5,477 nucleotides of DNA from JBHHXR01 sp046757205 (GTDB taxonomy: Bacteria; Pseudomonadota; Alphaproteobacteria; Rhodobacterales; Rhodobacteraceae): the NCBI GenBank assembly GCA_046757205.1, contig JBHHXR010000215.1, forward strand, positions 1-5,477, in the 5' to 3' direction. Shown here one piece after another: positions 1 to 5,477 of this stretch (positions are counted from its first letter, which is position 1; each line of letters begins with the position of its first letter). The position numbers and the translations under genes were made by a program. Under the pieces are notes generated by a model, which was given only the letters and a program-made list of their open reading frames with translations, had not been told where the DNA came from and did no database searches.

Positions 1-440
1 TCGCCGTATTCGTTGTCGATCTGCCAGGCCTGCACATGCGGGTTCTGCCCGTAGCGGCGGGCGTATTCGGTGGCGATCCGGCACGCTTCCGCCAAGTACG
101 TTCGGCTGGAAAAACAGTAGTGCCGGCGGGCCCCGAAGCCGCGCGTGCGTCCGTCGGGGCCGACCGGCAGGATGTCGGGGTGTTCGTCGACCAGCCATTT
201 CGGCGGCGCGGCCGTCGGCGTGCACATCATCACCTTCAGGCCCGCTTCGCCGAGAATGCCAATGACCTCATCCAGCCAGTCCCAGGTGAAGCATCCCCGC
301 CGCCGCTCGACCGAGGCCCAGGAAAACTCGGCTAAACGCACCCAGTCGAGGCCGAGATCGGCCATGCGGCGCGCGTCCTCGCGCCAGTGGCCGCGCTCGC
401 ACTGTTCGGGGTAGTAGCAGACGCCGAGTTCCAGGGTCAT
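1..440 (-). CDS. Beta-galactosidase, GH42 family (N-terminal part, cut by the window edge)
   Basis: This is the first 146 codons of a glycoside hydrolase family 42 enzyme, which normally runs to about 650-700 residues; the rest lies left of position 1. GH42 enzymes hydrolyse terminal beta-D-galactosides by a retaining mechanism, usually in the cytoplasm. Reading the minus strand shows the family hallmarks: LGVCYYPEQ near residues 5-13, VRLAEFSW (34-41), TPTAAPPKWLVDEHP (74-88), RRHYCFSS (105-112) and QIDNEYG (140-146). In the last motif Asn143-Glu144 is the expected acid/base pair; the nucleophile Glu lies outside the window. I chose the ATG at 438-440 because it sits just before the conserved LGV start. 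An in-frame ATG at 450-452 adds four residues and is equally possible. A third at 573-575 would add 45 low-complexity residues unlike the family. None has a clear Shine-Dalgarno sequence. The family call is secure; galactoside specificity is inferred from the family. Confidence 0.93.
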   Translation of the reverse strand, partial: MTLELGVCYYPEQCERGHWREDARRMADLGLDWVRLAEFSWASVERRRGCFTWDWLDEVIGILGEAGLKVMMCTPTAAPPKWLVDEHPDILPVGPDGRTRGFGARRHYCFSSRTYLAEACRIATEYARRYGQNPHVQAWQIDNEYG

Positions 441-484
441 GGCATCGACCATCGCATCGCGGGCAACAGGCAGCGACGGCAGGT

Positions 485-610
485 TCGCGCCCGACCCCGG
501 GGGCGGGCGAGGTGACGATTGCGCCGGCGTCTCTTCAAAGCGTGCAGGTCGCACCTTGTTGAAACGTATGAACATTTCGCGCCCGCTCTGGGAGGCGGGG
601 TCGGGCGCGA
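485..610. repeat. Perfect 15-bp inverted repeat with competing 9-bp arm
   Basis: Bases 485-499 are the exact reverse complement of 596-610, separated by 96 bases. A third partial copy at 577-585 matches the outer nine bases of the left arm as a direct repeat (ten bases if 484 and 576 are included). It can therefore also pair with 602-610 as a tighter hairpin with a 16-base loop. The two foldings exclude each other. The LacI-like palindrome at 557-574 lies inside the large loop. No T-tract follows on either strand, so a simple intrinsic terminator is not supported. The pairing is seen directly; any function is unknown. Confidence 0.6.
557..574. promoter_or_regulatory. Candidate LacI-family operator upstream of the GH42 gene
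   Basis: The 18-bp sequence TGTTGAAACGTATGAACA is an imperfect palindrome: 14 of 18 positions are symmetric about a central CG between 565 and 566. A/T-rich half-sites around a central CG are the usual form of LacI/GalR-family operators, and GH42 genes are often controlled by sugar-responsive regulators of that type. It lies 105-117 bp upstream of the two likely GH42 start codons and stands out as an A/T-rich island in GC-rich DNA. It departs from the commonest LacI half-site at one to two positions, and no regulator gene is visible in the window. Confidence 0.4.
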
Positions 611-611
611 G

Positions 612-632
612 CCGGATCGCGGGGCGATCCGG
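612..632 (-). terminator. Possible terminator hairpin after the fusion-enzyme gene
   Basis: A perfect 9-bp stem (612-620 with 624-632) has a three-base loop and begins about 51 bases after the TAG stop at 684-686 when read on the minus strand. Position and compactness suit a transcript-end hairpin, but it is followed by GC-rich sequence and not by a U-run. If it acts in termination it would be non-canonical or only a 3'-end stabiliser. It could also be an incidental palindrome. Confidence 0.3.
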
Positions 633-683
633 GGCAGGAAGGGCAGACAGCGCGGTGTATGGGCCCTGGCGGCTGGCATCGGA

Positions 684-3600
684 CTACACCCCGGTTTCCA
701 GAAAGGCGGTTTCCGCCAGTACTGCGTCAAGCGTTTCCAGCAGCATGTCGATGTCATCCGTCCCGATGGTCAGCGGCGGGCGGATTTTCAGGATGTTGTC
801 GGCGGGGCCTTCGTTGCCGATGAGTATCCGCCGTTCGCGCAGGCGGTTTTTCACGTAATCGGCGGCGGCGGTGGCCGGTTCACGGGTTGCGCGGTCGCGC
901 ACCAGATCGACGCCGACGAACAGGCCGATGCCACGCACCTCGCCGATGATGTCGTGGCGGGTTTGCAGGTTTCGCAGGCCGTTCAGCAGATGATCGCCGG
1001 TTGTCCGGGCGTTTTCCTGCAACCCCTCCTCGTCGACGATGCGGATCACCTCGCGGCCGGTACGGCAGGAAAGCGTGCTGCCGCCGAAGGTGGAGAAGAA
1101 CTCGATGCCGTTGTCGAAGGCCTCGGCGATCTCTGTCGTGGTGGCGACGGCGCCCAGCGGGTGGCCGTTGCCCAGAGGCTTGCCGAGAACCATGATGTCG
1201 GGCTCCGCCTCCTGCTGCTCGAAGCCCCAGTAGTAGTGGCCGAGGCGGCCCAGACCGGTCTGCACCTCGTCGGCGATGCAGACACCGCCGGCAGCGCGGA
1301 CTTTTTCGTAGACGGCCGGCAGGTAGCCCGGCGGCGGGATGATCTGGCCGCCGACGCTGGGGAAGGTTTCGGCGATGAAGCCTGCCAGTTGCCTGCCTTT
1401 CTTCGCGATATCTTCTATCGCGTCGTCCACATGCGCGGCATAGCGTTCCGCCGCATCCGCGCCCCGGTGCTCGCCGCGATAGGTATCGGCGACCGGCACC
1501 AGATGCACCCAGTCCGGGGCACCGCCGCCGCCGGGTCTGTTGAACTTGTAGGCCGAGAGCGCCAGCGCGCCGGTGGTGTTGCCGTGATAGCCGTGATCGG
1601 GCGTTATCATGTCCTTCGCCCCGGTGCGGGCGCGGGCCAGCCGCATCGCCAGCTCGTTCGCCTCGGAGCCGGAATTGACGAAGAACACATGCGTCAGGTG
1701 CTTCGGCATCTTCGCCAGCAGCGCCTCGGCAAAGTCGATCTGCGCCGGGTGCAGGTAGCGGGTGTTGGAATTGATCCGCGCCAGCTGATCGGCGGCGATG
1801 GCGCGGATGCGCGGGTTGGCGTGGCCGACATGCGGGACGTTGTTGTAGGCATCGAGATACGGCCTGCCCCATTCGTCGAACAGGTGATGCCGCCAGCCGC
1901 GCAGGAACAGGCACGGCTCGGCGTAGCTGAGTTTCAGGTTGGTGGCGAAATTCGTGCGCCGCTTTTCGGCGATGGCGGCGGTGTCGAGCGGACGGTACTG
2001 CACGCGGTCGTCCGGCAGGTTCAGCAGCGCCGCCGGGTTCGGGCACACCGCCTGCCAGAGATACCGCTCATCGGGGTCGCAGACGCCGGGCCAGTCGTGC
2101 TCCATGCCGTCGGTGGTCAGTGCCAGCTGGAAATGCAGGTGCGGCGCCCAGCCGCCGTTGTTGTTCAGGTCGCCGAGGGTGGCGAAGGCCTCGCCGCGTT
2201 CGATCGCCTGTCCGGGTTGCAGCGCGGCGATGCTGGCCGGGTCGAGATGGCCGTAGAGCGTGAAAAAGGTATCGCCCTGCGGCGTCTGGTGGCGCAGGAT
2301 CACCATGCCGCCGTAATCGAGCCGCGCGGCGCGGTTCTCGGCGGTGGCGACGGTGCCGGGAAGCGGCGCGCGCACCGGCGTGCCGGGCGGCGAGAAGATA
2401 TCGACGCCGATATGCACCGTGCGCCGGTCGGAGGCCTTGTGCGGCCCATTGCGGAAGGCATCTGCCGTGTAGATCAGGCGCGGCTCGCCGTAGAGGCCGA
2501 GGAAGGTTTCGGCTCGCGCGTCCTCGGTGCCCAGCGTCGCGGCCTCGTCCTTTGTCAAATGAAACGGGTCCTGCGGCGTGATTGCATCGCGGACTGAAAG
2601 CGGATGCAATGGTGCATCCGTCAGATAGGCGCCGAGCACATCGGCGAAGCGGCCGCGGTTTTCGGAAAGAAACGCGTGCACGGCGGGGGCGCTGTCCGTC
2701 ACCGGCAGGTCGCAGGCTGCGCGCAGGCGGCAGGCCATCAGCCCCTCGTCGATTGCGCCGGCCTTTTCGAGAAAGCGCCAGATCGGGGCCTGCGAGATCA
2801 CCACATAAGGATCGTCGGGCCGCTCAGCCTGCATCAGGGCGGAATTCACTACGCTGACGGCGAGGCGGATGAGCAGAAGCGGCAAGATCAGGTCGGTTTC
2901 GGCTCCGGTCAACGGGTTTTCCGCATGGTAGCCGCGCACAAGACGCGCCAGCGCTTGTTCGGGGTCCTTTCGGTCCAGAACCACATAGGCACCGGCGATG
3001 GCAATCTCGGTGGCGCGGCTGCCGAGCGTCATGTCGCCGAAATCGATCAGGCCGGTGACCTGAGGGCCGTGGCCGGCAGGGTGGCGGACGAGGATGTTGT
3101 AATCGTTGGCGTCGTTGTGGATCGCCTGGCGCGGCTGTGCATCCAGCGCCGGTTTCAGTTCATCGAAGCGAGCCAGGATATCCCGCGCGATGGCGCGGCG
3201 GGACGGATCGGCGATGGAATCGACATGCGCGGCAAAACGATCAGCCTTCGCCAGATCCCATTTCAGGCCGCGCGAAAGGCCGGAATGTTCGAAATCTGCA
3301 AGCGCACGGTCGAGACGGCCGAGGATTTGGCCGAATTTTTCGGCGAGCGAGAGGGTCTGCGGTCGAAACCGGGCGTATTCGGTGCCGTGGCAGCGCTTCA
3401 AGAGCCAGACAAGTCGCGGGGCACCGTTCTCGTCGGAGTGTTTGCGCCAGCGATTGCGCGACTTGTCGGGGATTATCGCAGGTAGCGGGAGGTTGGGGTC
3501 ACGGGCCAGTGAATGTTCGATTGCTTCACATTGCATGTCCACCAGATCGGCCTCGCAGTCCGGGCGCATGACTTTCATCACGTAGCCCGGTCCGTCGGCT

Positions 3601-3710
3601 GCACGCACACGAAAATTCAGGTCGTATTCGCCCGCCAGCGGTTCCAACCGCGCGTCGATGTCATATGCCTCGGCGAGGACGGCTTGCCAATGATCGAAGG
3701 TCGAACTCAT
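684..3710 (-). CDS. Trifunctional fusion: APH-fold kinase, M23 metallopeptidase-like domain, class III PLP phospho-lyase
   Basis: This is an intact 1008-residue cytoplasmic protein with no signal peptide or membrane segment. Residues about 1-335 form an aminoglycoside-phosphotransferase-fold kinase, with Lys46 in VMKV, the catalytic loop HNDANDYN (198-205) and the metal-binding IDFGD (222-226). This type includes animal hydroxylysine kinase. Residues about 400-560 are a LytM/M23 domain with His433, Asp437, His488, His524 and His526 at the usual zinc and catalytic positions. Residues about 575-1003 are a class III aminotransferase fold: NSGSEAN (679-685), DEVQTG (814-819) and PLP-binding Lys844 in GKPLGNGH. 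Stretches such as DTYRGEHR and FPSVGGQIIPP match AGXT2L phospho-lyases, which eliminate NH3 and phosphate from phosphoethanolamine or 5-phosphohydroxylysine, better than true transaminases. The predicted job is phosphorylating an amino alcohol and then eliminating phosphate and ammonia; the exact substrate is unknown. The gene follows the permease by 24 bp. The ATG has only a weak upstream G-rich RBS. Confidence 0.9.
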   Translation of the reverse strand: MSSTFDHWQAVLAEAYDIDARLEPLAGEYDLNFRVRAADGPGYVMKVMRPDCEADLVDMQCEAIEHSLARDPNLPLPAIIPDKSRNRWRKHSDENGAPRLVWLLKRCHGTEYARFRPQTLSLAEKFGQILGRLDRALADFEHSGLSRGLKWDLAKADRFAAHVDSIADPSRRAIARDILARFDELKPALDAQPRQAIHNDANDYNILVRHPAGHGPQVTGLIDFGDMTLGSRATEIAIAGAYVVLDRKDPEQALARLVRGYHAENPLTGAETDLILPLLLIRLAVSVVNSALMQAERPDDPYVVISQAPIWRFLEKAGAIDEGLMACRLRAACDLPVTDSAPAVHAFLSENRGRFADVLGAYLTDAPLHPLSVRDAITPQDPFHLTKDEAATLGTEDARAETFLGLYGEPRLIYTADAFRNGPHKASDRRTVHIGVDIFSPPGTPVRAPLPGTVATAENRAARLDYGGMVILRHQTPQGDTFFTLYGHLDPASIAALQPGQAIERGEAFATLGDLNNNGGWAPHLHFQLALTTDGMEHDWPGVCDPDERYLWQAVCPNPAALLNLPDDRVQYRPLDTAAIAEKRRTNFATNLKLSYAEPCLFLRGWRHHLFDEWGRPYLDAYNNVPHVGHANPRIRAIAADQLARINSNTRYLHPAQIDFAEALLAKMPKHLTHVFFVNSGSEANELAMRLARARTGAKDMITPDHGYHGNTTGALALSAYKFNRPGGGGAPDWVHLVPVADTYRGEHRGADAAERYAAHVDDAIEDIAKKGRQLAGFIAETFPSVGGQIIPPPGYLPAVYEKVRAAGGVCIADEVQTGLGRLGHYYWGFEQQEAEPDIMVLGKPLGNGHPLGAVATTTEIAEAFDNGIEFFSTFGGSTLSCRTGREVIRIVDEEGLQENARTTGDHLLNGLRNLQTRHDIIGEVRGIGLFVGVDLVRDRATREPATAAADYVKNRLRERRILIGNEGPADNILKIRPPLTIGTDDIDMLLETLDAVLAETAFLETGV

Positions 3711-3734
3711 TCCGCGCCCGTTTTTCCCACCCCG

Positions 3735-5384
3735 TCAATGCGCCTTCTGTTCATAGCGCCGCTCGATCCATTTCAGGAAGCTGGCGCAGGCCAGCGTGAT
3801 GACGACGTAGAGGATGGCGGCGGTGTTGAACGGCGCGAAGGGCAGGAAGCTGGCAGCCTGGAACTCGCGCATCCTTTGCGTGACGTCGCGCACCGACAGG
3901 ATCGACAGCAGTGAGGTGTCCTTGATCATGGCGATGAATTCGTTGCCCAGGGGCGGGATCACCACGCGCAGCGCCTGCGGCAGGATGATCAGCCGCGCCA
4001 CTTTCCAGCGTGTCAGGCCGAGGCTCTGGGCGGCTTCGATCTGGCCGCGCGGGATGGAGTCGATACCGGCGCGGAAAATCTCCGCCAGATAGGCCGAATA
4101 GCCGACGGAAATGGCGATCACCCCACGGGTCATGTTGGTCAGGTCGATGCCGCCGCCCGTTGCGTCCTTGATGGCGCCGCTGAGCGGCAGGCCGATGTAC
4201 AGGATAATGACCAGCATCGGAATGCCGCGGATGGTATCGACGAAGAACTCCGAGCCGACCGCCAGCGGGTGCATTCCGTGCTGGAAGGCGCCGAAGGTCA
4301 GCACCAGAAGAAGCAGACCGAGGACCGAAAACGCCAGCGCCGGCGTCTTGGCGCTGTCGGGCAGGAATTCCGCCTCCCAGATCAGCGGCAGGCCTTGCCA
4401 GTCGGCGTCCTTCGGGACGAAAGCGCCGGAGACCTGCTTGGAACTCTCGATCAGCGCCAGCGCGCTTTCGATGTCGCGTGCGTTGCGGATCCTGGTGCCT
4501 TCGCCGTTGCCGCCGTCGTATTCGCCGAAGCGGATGGTGTCGGCCATGCCCTGCGGCGTGCCCTTGACGATGGCGATCCGCCCCTCGGTGGTTCCGACCA
4601 GCACGTAGTTGACGCGCGGCTGGGCGAAAAAATAAGCCGCGGCAGCGAGGAGCGCGATGCTGATGGCGCCGTAAACGGCGATCGTCCACTTGCCCTGGCC
4701 GAGGGTCTGCAGGCCCGTCCAGCCGAGGCCGAGCAGCGCCGCGAAGAGATAGGCGAAGATTGCCGCGCGGAAAGTGATGGCGATGCCGGAGGCGAAACCC
4801 CAGTGGACGCCGAACAGGAGGTAGGCGAGCAGCAACCCGTTGAGAATGGCATAGGCCTTGGCGGCGGGCCGCTTGTACCTGCCGCCGGCCGAGGCCACGG
4901 CGGCCAGAAGCACCGCGAAGATCACACCATAGGCAACCAGAAGCCAGCGGAACGTCGCCATCGCGATGGCCGCGACTTCCGGCGTAAGCTGCCGCGGCCG
5001 CACGGTCTTCTGGATCCATTCGGAAGTGAACGGATCGACCGCGTTGGCAACGACGGAATTCACGAAAGGCAGGATCGTCGCCGGGGAAAACAACAGCACC
5101 GCGATCAGCACCGCCTGCAGCGGGAAGGCGACAATCGCCAGGAGGTGGAGGTTGCGCGACGCATCGTCGCCGCGAAGCTGGCGGACGCTGGCGATCAGGC
5201 CCGCGGCCAGCAGAACGGCCAGGATCAGGAAACCGACGAAAAGCGGGCCGGCGCCGGTCTCGACACCGATGATCGCCTTCAGCGAACGGCTGTATTTCGT
5301 GGAATCCAGGAAAAGGTAGACGATGAACGGCGCCGCGGCGATGAGAACGAAATTGCTTGGTCTGATGCTCCGGATGTATTTCAT
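3735..5384 (-). CDS. Polar-amino-acid ABC transporter permease (HisM/GlnP type) with long N-terminal membrane extension
   Basis: This 549-residue inner-membrane protein probably forms the channel of an ABC importer for a polar amino compound. Residues about 348-541 are the HisM-like core of five membrane segments: RGIPMLVIILYIGLP (386-400), then the cytoplasmic EAA loop (AEIFRAGI through EAAQSLGL, about 434-456) that docks the ATPase, then LPQALRVVIPPLGNEFI (468-484) and KDTSLLS (488-494). Ahead of it are about seven more hydrophobic segments (near 11-27, 47-68, 80-100, 141-164, 178-196, 201-225, 235-253) and a soluble stretch at 255-346. Positive-inside reasoning puts the N-terminus in the cytoplasm and the soluble stretch in the periplasm. 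Stand-alone HisM-type permeases have roughly 220-240 residues, and even AapQ-like ones are shorter than this. The ATG at 5382-5384 is preceded by GGGGG six bases upstream. An in-frame TGA at 5427-5429 and the absence of other start codons after it fix this start. No ATPase or binding-protein gene is visible; they may lie right of the window. Confidence 0.92.
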   Translation of the reverse strand: MKYIRSIRPSNFVLIAAAPFIVYLFLDSTKYSRSLKAIIGVETGAGPLFVGFLILAVLLAAGLIASVRQLRGDDASRNLHLLAIVAFPLQAVLIAVLLFSPATILPFVNSVVANAVDPFTSEWIQKTVRPRQLTPEVAAIAMATFRWLLVAYGVIFAVLLAAVASAGGRYKRPAAKAYAILNGLLLAYLLFGVHWGFASGIAITFRAAIFAYLFAALLGLGWTGLQTLGQGKWTIAVYGAISIALLAAAAYFFAQPRVNYVLVGTTEGRIAIVKGTPQGMADTIRFGEYDGGNGEGTRIRNARDIESALALIESSKQVSGAFVPKDADWQGLPLIWEAEFLPDSAKTPALAFSVLGLLLLVLTFGAFQHGMHPLAVGSEFFVDTIRGIPMLVIILYIGLPLSGAIKDATGGGIDLTNMTRGVIAISVGYSAYLAEIFRAGIDSIPRGQIEAAQSLGLTRWKVARLIILPQALRVVIPPLGNEFIAMIKDTSLLSILSVRDVTQRMREFQAASFLPFAPFNTAAILYVVITLACASFLKWIERRYEQKAH

Positions 5385-5477
5385 GATCTGCCCCCGGCGG
5401 TCGGCGAGGCCGTACCCGGTTATTGTTCAGGTCGGAGATAAGCGTTCCGGCGGCGCGATGCGCCGCCGGATGACGTC
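5385..5477 (-). other. Leader region upstream of the permease gene
   Basis: These 93 bases precede the permease start. One minus-strand frame is open from the window edge to a TGA at 5427-5429 and would encode 16 residues, so this could be the tail of an upstream gene. A second frame is open to a TAA a few bases further on. Neither peptide is recognisable, so I cannot say whether a gene ends here. The main structure is the hairpin at 5446-5470. No confident promoter is seen. Confidence 0.5.
5446..5470 (-). promoter_or_regulatory. Perfect 11-bp GC hairpin upstream of the permease gene
   Basis: Bases 5446-5456 pair perfectly with 5460-5470 around a three-base loop, giving a very stable stem with nine G-C pairs in its core. 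On the minus strand it ends 61 bases before the permease ATG and is followed by AACGCTTATC, not by a U-run. Such intercistronic stems in ABC-transporter operons often lie after the binding-protein gene, where they stabilise the upstream mRNA or partly terminate transcription. That role is an inference here, because the upstream gene is outside the window. Confidence 0.5.

Larger units (their letters stand above)
441..683. other. Gene-free spacer between the fusion enzyme and the GH42 gene
   Basis: These 243 bases hold no gene I can support. They carry three perfect inverted repeats and an 18-bp palindrome, listed separately, so the stretch probably contains the end of the upstream transcript and the control region of the GH42 gene. 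The frame shared by the fusion enzyme and GH42 happens to stay open across the whole spacer, but the peptide is a Pro/Ala/Arg-rich sequence with no recognisable domain, as expected by chance in GC-rich DNA. I see no convincing sigma-70 promoter pair. Confidence 0.7.

Noticed and set aside
441..686. The fusion enzyme and GH42 share a frame with only the TAG at 684-686 between them and no other stop in 81 codons, suggesting a readthrough fusion or an extended GH42 N-terminus
   Set aside because: Stop-free runs of this length are fairly common by chance at this GC content. The peptide has no domain character, and GH42 proteins normally begin just before the LGV-CYYPE motif.
880..2046. A 388-codon minus-strand open frame overlapping the fusion gene
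   Set aside because: It is out of frame with the real gene, dominated by Arg, Pro and Ala, and has no motif: a frame shadow.
519..2597. A 692-codon open frame on the plus strand
   Set aside because: It is antisense to the fusion-enzyme gene, has no recognisable domain, and is rich in Gly, Ala, Arg and Val as expected of a shadow frame in GC-rich DNA. The minus strand carries clear kinase, M23 and PLP motifs over the same bases.
2601..2620. Perfect 8-bp stem with four-base loop
   Set aside because: It lies inside the coding sequence, in the linker between the kinase and M23 domains. It is short and has no sign of a separate function.
4269..5441. A 390-codon open frame on the plus strand
   Set aside because: It is antisense to the permease, is highly charged and of low complexity, and has no family motif, so I read it as a shadow frame.
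1..5477. CRISPR arrays, tRNA or rRNA genes, insertion sequences, and toxin-antitoxin or phage genes
   Set aside because: I saw no repeat-spacer pattern, no tRNA-like cloverleaf, no transposase motif and no terminal repeats flanking a gene. The window is almost fully occupied by three metabolic or transport genes.

Overview
The window is GC-rich, with strong G/C third-position preference and long antisense shadow frames. Together with the gene types, this points to a proteobacterium. An alphaproteobacterium of the Rhizobiales or Rhodobacterales kind is my best guess, by inference only, because there is no rRNA or other taxonomic marker here. All three recognisable genes lie on the minus strand, so the window reads from its right end to its left end.

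From right to left: 5385-5477 is a leader holding a perfect 11-bp GC hairpin (5446-5470). 3735-5384 encodes a 549-residue inner-membrane permease. Its C-terminal third is a HisM/GlnP-type polar-amino-acid ABC permease, preceded by about seven extra membrane segments and a roughly 90-residue predicted periplasmic domain. After 24 bp, 684-3710 encodes a 1008-residue protein with three enzymatic domains: an APH-fold small-molecule kinase, a LytM/M23 metallopeptidase-like domain, and a class III PLP enzyme that closely matches the animal AGXT2L phospho-lyases. 441-683 is a gene-free spacer with nested inverted repeats and a LacI-style palindrome. 1-440 is the N-terminal part of a GH42 beta-galactosidase that runs off the left edge.

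The permease and the fusion enzyme look like one transcription unit. The simplest reading is a small amino-alcohol catabolic module: import of a polar amino compound, ATP-dependent O-phosphorylation by the kinase domain, then PLP-dependent removal of ammonia and phosphate to give an aldehyde or semialdehyde. In animals, a homologous kinase and lyase pair degrades 5-hydroxylysine, and a sister lyase acts on phosphoethanolamine. The substrate here cannot be read from sequence.

The points most worth a second look are the apparently intact M23 active site inside a protein with no export signal, the unusual N-terminal half of the permease, and the adjacent beta-galactosidase. Natural hydroxylysine in collagen carries a beta-linked galactose, so a functional link is conceivable, but the spacer suggests the GH42 gene may be controlled separately.
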